In this document: in pieces, positions 1-12,900 of the stretch
Layout: the number at the start of each line of letters is the position of its first letter
Numbering within the stretch: the first letter of the stretch is position 1
Origin: Vermamoeba vermiformis
Taxonomy: Eukaryota > Tubulinea > Echinamoebida
Direction: 5' to 3'
Assembly: GCA_045837725.1 (NCBI GenBank)
Contig: JBEWZL010000247.1
Coordinates: forward strand, 1-64,000
DNA: 64,000 nt
Notes under the pieces: generated by a model
Database searches by the model: none
The model's input: the letters and a program-made list of their open reading frames with translations, nothing else
What the model was told of the DNA's origin: nothing
Made by a program: the position numbers and the translations under genes

Positions 1-1073
1 ATTCGTTGAAATACATTGCTATCGTTTTTATCTCTAAATACTCAGATACTTCGGTGTAATTGCATCGGGGTGCAAGATCGTATTTGCCGTCATAATTGTA
101 TTCTCACTTTGAAGGCTGTACTTTCTGAGAGATGTCACATCTGTTCATAACTCACTTTGGGATGAAGTTATGTTGTCGCTGTCGTGGTCGAGCAATGGAC
201 GATGCAGATTAAAATTGTCATAATTGTAGGTTGTCAAACAAACACTATGAGACTCCAAAATTTTACGGAATATATGTCTGCTACGATGTAATTGCTCATT
301 TTGCACGAGAATAAGGGAAGATCTGTGCTGACTGGGTAAGAATCCAGAAATATTTCGTTCCTGATCGTGCGATCGGAGTCACATCGCACTTGCGTATGTA
401 ATAGATTATATTGTATCCAAATCTACGTTTGTGAGCAGATCGCACGAGAAAGGACTGAGAATGCCACGATCCTAATGATCCGCCAGAATATTCGTTCCTC
501 ATCGTGCGATCAGAGTCACATTGCACTTACATGTACAATAGATTATGTTGTATCAAAATCTACGTTCGTGAGCTGATTGCACGAGAAACGACCGAGAACG
601 GTTCGATCCATTACTTTTTCGCATCTTTAAAGGAGCACCACAGCAGCATTAATTAAGCGAATAATATGGCACAAAATAATATATACGCAATTATTTAACA
701 AACAGAAACGCTATTTGGGTAAGGAACGGTAGCAGATGTCGAAGATCTTTTCATAATCCTTTATTTGATGCAATGGTGCGCTCATAAAATATTTTTTTAA
801 TTCGTCGTTGTGTAATTTTAGAATATTGTGAATATTTACAACTAAATCTAAGTTTTTTCAGTATTAGAAAAACAAATCCAATCAAGTGAGCGCTCTTTGC
901 AATCCAATACTCATTAATATCACTACTTTATAAAATACACCCACTATTATTATTTGAACAAATTGATAGCAGGAACACCAATCGTAGCTTAGTTTTGTTC
1001 TGCTCATTCCCTTCGTCATCGTACTTTTGTTGCGGTCAGTGCACAATCGACAAACTCTTCGTGCGATCAGTTC
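1..1073. other. No gene recognised; tandem repeat inside
   Basis: I see no credible coding exon in the first kilobase. It holds a two-copy tandem repeat (described separately) and AT-rich sequence. The first exon or promoter of the VWD-domain gene that follows may lie in the last 100 bases, where an acceptor-like CGATCAG precedes the first ATG of that gene. Confidence 0.5.
356..610. repeat. Two-unit tandem repeat, period about 137 bp
   Basis: Unit 1 starts at 356 and unit 2 at 493, both with CGTTCCT(G/C)ATCGTGCGATC. They stay alignable for about 115 bases through AATAGATTAT, TTGTAT and AAATCTACGTT. Each unit starts with TCGTGCGATC and has a near reverse complement (GATCGCACGA at about 438, a weaker match in unit 2), so each could fold into a long hairpin. 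A further TCGTGCGATCAG occurs near 1060 and a TGCACGAGA near 302. No transposase or target duplication is visible. Confidence 0.6.
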
Positions 1074-3093
1074 ATGGCTTGTGGCACCACCTACATGAAC
1101 CAAATACAAGGACCAATGGGGTCACAAAATATGAGCGAGATCTGTCGACTTGGTCGCGAGTACTACGGATGCACCTTCCTCACCGAACTTTATGCACTCC
1201 TTTTCCAAGCTCGTATCTAGAGGAGTACTACCGCGTGCTGGATCTAGTGGCGGACTCTTGTCAAACTACGTGCCCTCAGCCCGCTGCTGGTGCTGTCAAC
1301 ACGCGAAAAGTCTGCACGGCTAACGGAGATCCGCATCCGACGACCTTTGACGGCAAACACTTCACAGTTGGTGCCATGTCTCAAACACTATTCGAAGATG
1401 ATTGGCTGTTGGTCAAGACGGTCAATCAATTCATGCCAGGCACCGCCAGCATACCGTGGATCAAGGCTATTTTCATTCAATACAAAAACTGCACGTATTT
1501 CCAGTCGACTATTGAAGGCTCAGGAAGTGCGATTCGAGCATATGGAATTGGTGTACATCTCGTCACCTCTTGTTGCTGATCGTTCTGAAGTCCACATCCA
1601 GTTACGCGGGATCAACACGGACATTTTGATTTCGGGCGATTCACCACTGCGCATCAGCATTGCATCACCGTTTTGGCAAACAGCTAAAGGCGATTGCACT
1701 TTGACTCAAGCTTCGTCTGGCGTGCTGGATGCGACGGGTGCAAGCGCATTGGTTCAAGTTCCTACCAAGAATGGCAAACTCTCGCTACACAAATGTGCCA
1801 AGGCTTGCCTGATACTTTTAGACAAGGTAAAGCGCATTATAGGCAAAACAGAGATAAATATGATATTAAAGTCGAATCTTCAAGGTTGCACGGTCGACGT
1901 CGCTCTTACCGGAAACAAATCTCTCGCAGCAGAAGCTCAAGCGGCCAGCGAATTGCACAATGAAGCGGTGGCATTGGGAGATGGATTTCAGGCAATCGAT
2001 TTCGCCATTTATTACGGTAATCGTTTTTCAAGCGAGATTTAGGATCCTAAATCCACTACTGACGGATCCGATGCACAGATGACTTGCCAATCGGCCTTGG
2101 CGTATCTTTGGGATTTGTATTAGCGGTATGCATAGTAGCTGCCTTCTTATGGCAATACAAAAAGCTGAAAGCAGATCCGATCGAGCTGGGCAAGAACTGG
2201 CCTTGTCACCGACCAGCCCTGCCAAACTGCTGCTCGTCAACACAAACATTGCAGGTCATACGCCTGTCAGCAATCGTGGTGCCTTCAATCAGCATAGGAC
2301 TCGGCTTCCCTCCTTCATTATTGGTGTTGCCGTTCCTGAGAGCGGTGAGTGGCGAGGGTCGCTGAGAATTCTGCTTAGTTTAATTTACTAAATTACTATA
2401 GGCTTGCTTGGAGCCTTCGGCGTGATACTTTTGACGCATGTTATTTGGACGAAAAAAACTGCCAAGTCCTTGGGGCTGCTCTACAAACAAGGTCCTCCGA
2501 AATACGTTCGAGCATTAATCGCCGTTCAATACGCATTGGGAATTTTCACGGCAGTAGCGTCAATGTTCTTGTTGGTCTTATTCTCTGGCGCGTCAATCAT
2601 CGAAGTGATTTGCTTCCCTTCTTGCCTTAGCGCGCTCACTGATGGTCAAATTGCCATCGCGGCGAGTGCTTGGGCAACAACATTCTTTGTGTTTGTGACG
2701 CTAGTATTACACGCGTTTAGCTGCTCGTACATTTGGATCACTGCAACACTCTTGCTTCAGTTCACTGAGGCGCCATTAGAAGAGAAAAAGTCCCAATCCA
2801 ACGTCGGTAGGTGTGTCGAGCCTGTCAATGCCACCACACACTCTGTCGCAGAACCTCAACAACTGCCAACTGAATATCGGATCTTGCTTGAAAAGGACAG
2901 CAGCAAACAGATTTTGGAAGTCGGAGCGGTGTTCTTGAGCTCGTTGGAGTTGTTCAAAGGTTATTTGCAAGCGAATGGCCACATCAGCGACAAAAATCAA
3001 CATGTTGAAGTATGGCACAACGCGTTCTCAGAGTTCACCGACATGAATGTTTTAATTGCCCAAAATGCCCCGCGAGTTAGAATAGTCATTTAA
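1074..3093 (+). CDS. VWD-domain protein with C-terminal membrane segments (frame-disrupted)
   Basis: A von Willebrand factor type D-like segment is clear at about 1310-1800 (CTANGDPHPTTFDG, then a hydrophobic run and spaced cysteines). After an intron at about 2028-2075 comes a TM helix (GVSLGFVLAVCIVAAF). After a second intron at 2344-2401 come three or four more TM segments and a polar tail ending at 3093. Both introns have GT/AG ends and keep phase. The frame changes near 1213, 1530 and 2190. At 2190 one extra G in a GGG run restores it and at 1213 one extra base does, but the change at 1530 is of the opposite sense. It could be a young pseudogene or a gene with sequence errors. No start with a signal peptide was found. 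The product is probably a surface protein; its function is unknown. Confidence 0.5.
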
Positions 3094-3140
3094 TCATTAT
3101 ATTAGTCAGCCAAACTTTATTACTGGATATAAATGACCGG

Positions 3141-3736
3141 TTAGAGCTTGGCTCTTAGGTATTCCAAAGCCTGGATCGTTTGGTTTTTTAAACGCAACTC
3201 CTTTGGTTCCTTTTCTTGTTGACGCACCAAGTCCACAAAGGTATGAAATTTGAGCATTGTTTCATCCAGTTCTTTTCGTTCTTTTTTGGATGCCGCTGTA
3301 TGACTCGGTAAAACAAATCTGTAATCGTCTCCTTCCACCCCACGTTCTTAAAATTCGGCCCATTTTCTACAAATTTGACGAAACTCTCCTGCTTGCTATT
3401 GACGACAGCTTCTGCTTCAAGATCTGCTGCTTCTTTTTGCCGTTGATTATTGGATGCAAAATTATTGGTTGAATTTTTAAAAGAGAGATATGCATATATT
3501 AAATTTGATTGTTCTCTGGTTAAATTTGGTATTTGTTTTTCGATGTCGACGATAATGCTGTTTACCAGATCTGAAATAACTTGCTTCGTGGAAGAGGTTA
3601 AATTAGCCGTTAGAATTTGAACCTTGGTGCGCAAGTCTGCAACTTCATCCTTTAATTGTTGAATTTCATTGGCATCCTTCGTCAATTGATCTTGGATGTT
3701 GACGGTTGTCCACGAGCCAGCATTATTAGATGACAT
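3141..3736 (-). CDS. Small coiled-coil protein, unknown function
   Basis: This is a single-exon gene starting MSSNNAGSW at 3736. Residues about 18-60 form heptads (DANEIQQLKDEVADLRTKVQ) and there are more charged helices after that. Near residue 150 the frame changes at an A6 run (3282-3287). With one more A it continues through KERKELDETMLKF to a stop at 3141; without it the frame stops at about 3188 with a cysteine/tryptophan-rich tail that looks non-coding. I prefer the longer reading. No domain is recognised. It is tail to tail with the VWD gene, about 50 bases apart. Confidence 0.5.
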
Positions 3737-3923
3737 TATGCTAAAATTAATAACACGTATTTGTGGTTAGCGCAGAAAAATAGATAAATAATACGATTGT
3801 GACTTTCAATTCGCCGGGGCTAACAAATTTTGACTAGTTTTCTATTCTTTTTATCTCAAAGAATTGATTCGTCAACAAAAATGGAGTTTTTGGAAGCTAT
3901 ACTCTCATTGCTTTTTACAACTA

Positions 3924-5993
3924 TCAGGAAACATGTAGATTCCATTCGAAGCTTCGAGAAGAGTTGGCGTCAAATTGGTCGAAGATCACGAACTGATTGC
4001 TAGCACGGAAGTAGACAATGGAGCGAATGGCACGTGTTAACTGAAGAGATGAGTTTGTTACGCCATAGTTGTACGCGACCAAAGCATCTCCAGTGACGAA
4101 GTCAAACTCGTTTGAGTGGCCAAATTGAGTGATGTTGCCTGTTGCCGAGATATTATCAATCATTTGCCCAACACCTCCGTCCATTGTCACACCACCGCTC
4201 TTAGATCGTGTGGTCCTAGTCCAACCATTATGATGAGCAGATCCATAGTAATCGTAGTAACCGCTGTTGATAAGCAGCGCTTTGCCTTTGTGTGCAAATG
4301 TGAAGCACAACTGATCCGCGTAGTTGTGATTGAACGAGCCGAATCTGCCTGAGCGGAAAAACATTGAAGTGCGTAGATTGTCAGCAAGAGAGCTGTGGAA
4401 TGAGGCCCAGCCAATCGATTCCAAGTGGATAGCATTGGGATAGTTGCCTGTCAGAGGCTGAGGCGAGTTGAACTCACGACTCCAAATAACATCGTAGCGG
4501 CGCGTGTCGACAATGCCTTTGTAGGTGAGCGCATTGCAGTACCAGTTATAAAGTTCTTGGTATTCCATGGTCGGAGATTCATCAAGGACGTAACTAACAA
4601 CGTTGAGACAGACCATGGGTTGATACACTCGCATGTCATTCTGCCCGCTGTCGCCAAAGCCAAGGCCACCGGATGCTGCGCCTGGCGGGGAGAAGTAAAT
4701 GAACTGCAAGGGCCACCGCTGCACCCACTGCTTCTGGTACAGACTCACGCCAGTACTCCACTTCAAGAATTTGAAGTTAGCCGGTTCACTTGTCGCGGAG
4801 TAGTAGTTGTAGCCCATGCCGTCGCCGAAGCCTCCTTCGTGCTCGCCCCACGTGCTGTACATGTTGAAGAACATCGGAATACTCGCTGCCCATGCGTCTG
4901 CTTCAGGAATCAGTCCAAGCATTGCCGCACTAGCACTGGCAACGTTGCCGAGAGTGGCGGCACCATGAGAGTCGTACGGCGCTGTCATTAATTGAGTCAA
5001 GAAATATCCGTTGTTGTACGCTTGCTCGGTTCTGTTCTGGATGTTCGCCAAGATTCTATTGCGATCAGTTACGGTGAAATTGTCGTAGATCAAATCAAGG
5101 GTTTGAGCCAATGACAAGAGGATAGCTCCGTTTACTAGATCTTGTGAGGCATAGCTTGTTGCTCCGGCTGGATCCGCGTCCAAAAGTGCTAATGTTCTTC
5201 GCTGGAGCTCGTTGACGAAAGTTGCATTTGACGAGTCGTACCAAAGAGCGTAAATGCAGTTTGAAATGTAAAGGACCTGCGGACTGGTGTAATCATTCAT
5301 AACGCTCAATAGGTAGGCAGCCCATTCAGGAGATCCAAGAGGAAAATCACTAGCAGTTTTGTTCGGCGCAACAGGAAGTGTTGCTCCGAGCTTACTGTTC
5401 AGGTACGGAATTACAACGGTATTCAGTTGCTTGACGAATGATTGACCAGCGGATGAAGCCAAGAAAGCTGTCTTCGCATCGCCCTTAAGCAACAACCGTG
5501 GCCGAGCAGAATTCTTCGTCGTTGTGATGACGTCACTTGGCACGATAAATGTTGTGGCATCGGATGTGACGAAGAACGAGCGCACATCGCTGTCAGTCGA
5601 CGTGCCCATGACAGAGTCCATCAAAGTCACTCTCCAAAAGTAGGTCGTGTCCACGGGTAAGGCAAGTGGCACGTTGTAAAAGTTGTTCGTCGTGTTGAAA
5701 CTCCAGTCAGGTTGACGATCGGATGCCGAGTTGGCCCAGATCGACAATTTAAAGGATTTGCCGGTGCCAAGATATCCTTGAGCTGTCCACCAAAATGAGG
5801 GAGGATTAGATTTGATAATTGCTCCATCTGGCGGAACGATCCGAACGTAAAGCAATCCATGATTCGTTAACAAATCTAACAATTGACATTAGCAAAGGGT
5901 AAATATGCGATCATCAAATTAAATACCTCCGACAACAAAATTCGATGCGATCGCCAGCAGGATAAATGCCATAAAAAACAGATGCAGTCTCAT
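3924..5993 (-). CDS. Secreted heparinase II/III-like polysaccharide lyase
   Basis: Exon 1 starts at 5993 and encodes a clear signal peptide (MRLHLFFMAFILLAIAS). A short intron with a GTATTT donor and TTGTTAG acceptor at 5883 keeps phase, and exon 2 runs 652 codons to 3924. An N-terminal beta/Fn3-like region (residues about 25-125) is followed by an alpha-toroid and then the heparinase II/III signature NHNYADQL...LINSGYYDYYGSAHHNGW with VTMDG after it, typical of the DUF4962/heparinase II group. The family eliminates glycosidic bonds in acidic polysaccharides. The end (SFEWNLHVS) stops where many members have a further beta domain, so the C-terminus may be short or a 3' exon missed. The family is common in bacteria; extracellular digestion of bacterial or environmental polysaccharide is my inference. 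Confidence 0.75.
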
Positions 5994-6625
5994 TGCGACC
6001 AGTTTGTCAGCTCACTAGCGAAATATTGGTCTGTTAACAAATTTAAGTTCACATTAAGATATGCCTTACGGTGATTGTTGGCTCTAATTCAAGATTTTGT
6101 TAATTAATAAAATAAGACGCGCGAGCTAAATTTTCTTACTTTTTTTGAATCACTTCCCATCCCCTTGTTAGTCTTTGCGGTCTACTTATCGGAGTTCCGT
6201 TTACCTATAATTACAAGAGCGCAAGTTAAAAGGACGTAGGGAGCTACTAAGAATTAGTTTACTCTAATCGACGTATTTAATCTAATTTAAGGTTAAAAAT
6301 TATAATATTTATTATATTATCAAATAGACTTGCTGGAAATAAGTGAAGACCTATTTCGTAATTTAATTTATTATTAACCAATTATTTTGCAACACTGAAA
6401 TGCATTTACAAATTTTATAGACTTTTCGAGTGAAGTTCTTACGCTTAGGTCTACCATAGGCATAATATGACGCAGCATTATTAATTCTACGAGACAAAAA
6501 CCTCCCAATCTCTGTTACTCTTTTATCACGTGCTTAAGCTAAAGAGAGTTTTGTTTTTTGAAGTTCATTTTTCTGCTCTCTCGCGCTAGTCAACAACCAC
6601 TCCTTATTCTCCGACAATATGAAGC

Positions 6626-6877
6626 ATGTTGACAAAGCTTCGCGATAAGCTTGAATCGGACAACTGGCTGCTTATATCTCTGCTGACTCGGTTTAAGCGC
6701 CTACATCCGACTCAACCTTTGTCAGCAACCCCGAATAGTGCCGTAAGTGTTTAGAATGTGGTTATTAGCTATTAAAAAATTATGTTATAGACCAGAGACT
6801 GTTTGCGGCTTCGTCTTTCTGAATTCCAGGCCAGTACGAAACCCGATGCGTTTTCAGGTCGGTCCATAAGTTTTTAA
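6626..6877 (+). CDS. Possible short two-exon gene, unknown
   Basis: ATG at 6626 opens 39 codons (MLTKLRDKLESDNWLLIS...) ending exactly at a GTAAGT donor at 6743. A 48-nt intron ends TTATAG at 6790, and the same frame continues 28 codons to TAA at 6875. The intron matches those of solid neighbouring genes in length and ends. The 67-residue product has no recognised domain and no clear targeting signal. It could be an orphan gene, a fragment of an older gene, or chance. Confidence 0.3.
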
Positions 6878-7198
6878 AAATTCATCAAAGCCTCAAATTG
6901 ACATATATACGATATATTAAACAATTTATAAGGTTGTTTGAAATTATTAAAATCATCTGGATCGAAATTGAATTTCAAACTTTTTTTTTGGCGGTCAAAT
7001 CCAACTTTGAGCCTCACTTTCGGACTTCTACCTCGAAATACTATTATTTCGCATTTATAGTATATATATATTATGAGCTTCTTACTATAGAAGATTTCAC
7101 GTTCGAACTCGATCTTCATTCGTTCGTAGAGCTCAAAAATCTTGTCCTATTTCTTAGCTGACCAATAGTAATGATTCCTTGTTGAGATATTGTATTAT

Positions 7199-7253
7199 AT
7201 ATTCGAGAATTTCCTCAAGCAGAGCAAAATTTCTTGAGGAGATATTCGAGAAT
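7199..7253. repeat. Hairpin flanked by 12-bp direct repeats
   Basis: TCCTCAAG (7212-7219) and CTTGAGGA (7233-7240) can pair around a 13-base loop. The stem is flanked on both sides by the same 12 bases ATATTCGAGAAT (7199-7210 and 7242-7253). It lies in a non-coding stretch. Nothing ties it to a known element family. Confidence 0.4.
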
Positions 7254-7521
7254 CGGATCGGTCAATTTGCAGTTAACTTGATCGAGCCCAGGAGCGAAAA
7301 AGCTAACAGATTCGACATGAAATTCGACGCCCTGCAATATTAGATAATCCCAACAAGCATTCCTATTACGGCGCTCTTTGGTACTCTTTCTTTGCCTCGT
7401 CTAAAGGATCGGGCAAACCCAAGGAACCCTGGTCAGTCCATGCCACCGTTCAACGTGTGGAAAATCAAACCAACTTGTGACGTGAGTTGAGATTTTTCAG
7501 TTACGTTACAACTTCACTGCA

Positions 7522-8092
7522 ATGGAACACAAATCTTCTTTTTCACGAGCGATAGAATTATTGCTGGGCCATTCCACCGAAGTTTCTTCTGCATCAGGTG
7601 GTGGTAGGCCACCCATCAGGCCTACGATGATTAGCAACTTAGGCACAGCAGTTGCAGCAAGCACCATAATCTTGGTGATGCAACGGATATTCGAGTAAGT
7701 CTGCTTCACATTCAAGCGTGAATTCGCGAAGTAATGTTTGCACGTACAAATTTTCGACGATCTTTTTTTTTGCATTTTCTGAACTCGACAATATAAGAAG
7801 CAATACTAATCATGGACTATTTTCTATTCAGATCCCTACGAACAAAGCAGCAGCTCTGAAACATGAGCTTACAGTTGAAATCCAGGGCCGAAAGTATGCC
7901 GTCAACAACCAAGAGGAAAAAGTCGAGGAGCTCAAAACTTCTAACAACGAGTACATCAAAGCGCTCAACAAAAGGTTGGATGCGCACGATAAGCAGTTCG
8001 AGCTCAAAACTGCTAATAACGAGCTCAACCGAAATTTGGATGAACTCCTTCGACGGTCGCGTAACAACAGATATGGCGACCTAGAAGAGTAA
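7522..8092 (+). CDS. Small protein with TM-like segment and C-terminal coiled coil
   Basis: Exon 1 (7522-7694) starts MEHKSSFSRAIELL and ends with a hydrophobic stretch (NLGTAVAASTIILVMQ) before a GTAAGT donor. After a 137-nt intron ending CTATTCAG, the exon from 7832 reads PTNKAAALKHELTVEIQ and then a coiled coil with two related units (ELKTSNNEYIKALNKRL and ELKTANNELNRNLDELL), ending at 8092. The simple junction is out of phase by one base, so an exon boundary or one base is wrong. An AATAAA lies at about 8153. No family is recognised; it may be a membrane-anchored coiled-coil protein. Confidence 0.45.
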
Positions 8093-8233
8093 ACCTAGTA
8101 ACCATTTGTATAACTATGTAAATATTATTATTGTAGTTACAGAAATAATTATAATAAAGAATTCATACTATACTAATGCAACCTCGCTGCTTCAAAATAA
8201 CCATGCTATATCTAAACTAAAATAACGTTTATG

Positions 8234-9491
<1,258 letters not shown>

Positions 9492-9625
9492 TTATATAAA
9501 TAATGAACATGAACAAAATGGGCTCAACAACACGATCGAACCAGTTGCACAAAATGCAGCTCGGCGGATCAGGAAGGGTCGGAAAAATGATGATCTTAGG
9601 GATCCATAGATATTACGACAGGCAA

Positions 9626-9644
9626 AAAGAAAAAAAAGTAAAGA
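9626..9644 (-). terminator. Pol III terminator of 5S rRNA
   Basis: Just after the 3' end of the 5S gene the transcribed strand reads TTTACTTTTTTTTC, with a T8 run at 9632-9639. T runs of four or more are the standard stop signal for RNA polymerase III. Confidence 0.75.
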
Positions 9645-9760
9645 GCACAACACCTCCGATTCCCAGGTAGTCTCCTACCCCAGTACTAAGAAGGCCTGAA
9701 CAAGCTTAACTTCGCTGATCGGACGGGAAGCGGTGCATTCTTGTTAGTGTGGTCGTGCCC
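9645..9760 (-). rRNA. 5S ribosomal RNA
   Basis: The minus strand has the conserved eukaryotic 5S blocks in order: CCGTCCGATCAGCGAAGTTAA, the box A/C region AAGTTAAGCTTGTTCAGGCC, TTAGTACTGGGGTAGGAGAC and CTGGGAATC. The ends pair as helix I: GGGCACGAC at 9752-9760 with GTTGTGCTC at 9645-9653, allowing G-U. Length is about 116-119 nt. A poly-T terminator follows at once. It is a lone copy within the window, set between a methyltransferase gene and AND-1, and is transcribed by RNA polymerase III from its internal promoter. Confidence 0.92.
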
Positions 9761-9901
9761 GAGACAAAAATCAATTTCGTGGTGGAGTCACTACTTGCTG
9801 CACCCTAAAGATGGAGATCCGACTTCTTCTGTACACGGATCTGATAAATTTAAAGTTGTTGTTTAATTATAAGTTACAATGCCGAAGCAACGAAAGACAC
9901 T

Positions 9902-12900
9902 CTAATTAAAGAGTTTTCTTTTCTTGTTGTTGGCGGGCGATGATTTAATCGAGTTGATCGTAGAAAACAGCGAACCGGAAGTAGGAGCAGGTTGCGCGGT
10001 CAGTTTGGCAAACGGATTTGCTAAACAAGAACTCGTAAGTATTTGGACTGAATGAAGTTAATTAATTACCTTTAACAGCGGCAGGCTGCTTCTTTTCAAC
10101 GGGCTTGGCAGGCAAGCTATTCAAGATGTTGGTAGCGTTGCGCTCGTTTTCCTTAATGGAGCTTGATTGTTGAGATTCAACGCTCTCTTCATCACTCTCT
10201 TGGTCGCTTTCAACTGCAGTGACTTTGTGAGTGTCCATTGACGTTCTTTGACGCTTGGTAGGACGAGCATCGGAGTCGTCTTCAGCGCTGGATGCGGATG
10301 TAGCCGAAGGCACAACATCGTGCATAAAGCGACCTTGTTGCTCCTATATAAAGTATTCGATGAGTACTTGCCGGCTATAGTCTAACTATTAATGCTACGT
10401 ACGCTCAGGTTTTGAATCTTTTGAGCCAAAGCACCGTGATTGAGTCGTTGAGCAACGGCCAAACCAATTGACAACGAGCGACGCAAAAGCATCAATGAAG
10501 CAGCATCATAAGCACGTTCAAGCTTGTCACCACTAGCAGCAGCCTAAACATTAAGAGGATTGTTAGGTAGAGCTATTATGAAGCGGATGTGGTTATAACA
10601 TACGGCGAGGATCTCAGTCATGAGTTTGTCGAGCTTGACTTGCTCATCGAGCAAATCACTATCAGTCTTCCAAGAAGAGCCATCGACGCACTTATCCATT
10701 GCTTCTTGTTTAGTATGGAAGTACCGGATGCTCTCGCGCATGTACTCTTCTTCCTTCTTGTTCACGTTCAAAACGGGGATTTGAAGCTGCAAAGTTGTAG
10801 GAGTTGGTCTCGGCAGGACTAACGGAGCGACTGCGCTTTCCTAAAAGGAAAAAATACCGTAAGTAATCAGCACGCTTAAAATAATAATATTATACGTACT
10901 GGCTTGGGAATATAGATGAGCTTGTCGTGCACGATACCAATAGGCCACACGCGAGTGCCTTTGCCGTTAGTTTCAGTCTCGCAGATCGGAGACCATTGTT
11001 TGCCCCATTCACCCTAACAACGTTCGGTTAGTACCATGCAAGTTAATTTCATTTGACTTACTTGGCTGGTAGGGCTAACAAGAGCTCGCAAAATACCAGC
11101 TGAGTCAAATGAGCAAAGCATCTAAAACGAAAGGTTAGAATAATGAGATCTCAAGGGTCGGAGATTGTGGATGCGTACGTGTTCTTCATCAGAAAAGCCA
11201 ATCCATTCCAATCTGCCCTTGCGGCTCAAAGGCAAGAAACCTTCAGTAAGAGTCAATTGCTTTTGAACATCAAGAACCATAAAGTTCATGTTCTGATCAC
11301 CTAAAAAAACAATTATTGTCAGATCGACTCGCCAAAATTAGTAGTTTAATGGACGTACCAGGAAGGTTAGGAGTAGCACTGAAAATGACGGCAAGTTTGC
11401 GTTGTTGACCGACCATTGCGACAACATCACCCGCAACAGACAAAACTGCGCGCTGAATGCCAGAAGTGGTGAAAATGCGCAAGAATCTGTTAGAAGTAGC
11501 AATAGCAATCCATTCATCACCAACAGCAACGGCTAAATGAGCACAAATTAGTTACGTTGTTTTCCACATACGGATCGAATCTAACTACGTACCTTCAACT
11601 TGCTCAGGTTGCTCCAATTTAATAGTCCAATCAGAGTTGTGAGCCCAAGACTCGAATTGGCAGTAAAGAACCGACGAGGCATTGCCGTCTTTGCCGTCAC
11701 TAGCCAAAACAACGGCCTTGTTACCCAAAGCAGCTTGACTACAAATATAACAGTTAAGAAGCGCTCTTAAAAACACTAGGCATGTATACTTACGTAATCT
11801 TAATACCCTTATTCATACTGAAGTTCTTATGAGCGCTTTGATCGCTGAATTCGACTTCAATATTAGTTGAAGCGTCGTCGTAACGAGCAACAACGCTGCC
11901 AGTTGTATTCCAAGCTATAATGTTACGTATTGTTAGGTAATGGAACTATGAACAAAGTAGCTTCATATTCGTACCAAGGTAACGGCGTTTTTCTTCAACG
12001 CTGGATGCGTTTGGTTGGAAAGGAGCTTGAATTTCGGGAGTGTAGCCTTGAATAATAGTAACAGGCTGTTTAGGTTCCTTAGGAGCCTTGTTTTTAGGAG
12101 CAGCCATGATATTCTTCGAAGTAGCGGATTTGAAGCTCTTTTCGCTGGCAACATCGTCAACGATAAAGTCGCCCATATCGTCGTTAATTACGGAAGAATT
12201 ATCATCAACCAAACTGCGACGAGACTTGCCCAAAGGTACCTTTCTGGAGGATGAACCACTAGGAAAAGTTAAAAAATTGTGGATTCGATTTTGAAAGCTT
12301 ACTGGTTGGATGTGTCGTCGAGAATCATTTGATCAAGGTCGTCTCCTTCATCGTCCTCATCAGCTTCATCATCCAATAGAAATTTTAGGGAGTTCTCTTG
12401 TCTCTGTACTTCAGCTAAGGGATCCGCTGCGGCAGTTTTCGCTTTTTTCTTCTTTGATTCAAAGATAACATTCTCAATAAGACCCCATTGACCTTCAACG
12501 GTAGACACGAGAAGAGTAGTTTGATTTTTTGGGTGCCACTCGATCGAGCTAACGCCAGCAACTTCAATTCTAAGAATGAAATGAGTCAGTACAATCCACT
12601 CGATGTGGCTCAAATAAATGATGTATGTTAATTACCTGTTAGTAGATGCCCAATCCTCGGTGGACCAGATAAAAACTGATTTCTCGTGAGCGGAGGCCAA
12701 GTAGTCGCCAGATGCAGACCAAGCAACGTCCAAAACCTTAGATGGCTCCTCTGTGGTGTATTGAACTTGCCAAGTATCACGAGAGATGATTGCAACACCT
12801 AATAATAGGTTAATAAAGGCGCTCTCATGACTGTTAAGCACGGATCTTACCTTTGTCGGTAGCGACGGCCAAATAAGCGCCACTCTTGCTCCAGGCCATT

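Larger units (their letters stand above)
5994..7521. other. Mostly non-coding, AT-rich
   Basis: About 1.5 kb without a strong gene. It contains a possible tiny two-exon frame at 6626-6877 and a hairpin with flanking direct repeats at 7199-7253, both listed separately. The promoters of the heparinase-like gene (leftward) and the 7522 gene (rightward) must lie here, but I see no defined element. Confidence 0.5.

Noticed and set aside
4425-4991. Long plus-strand frame of 188 codons
   Set aside because: It is the antisense of the heparinase-like exon, has odd composition (Val/Arg/His rich) and matches no domain.
6898-7161. 87-codon plus-strand frame and its 81-codon opposite
   Set aside because: Low-complexity AT-rich translation (Ile/Tyr/Phe/Lys), no domain, and both strands are equally open.
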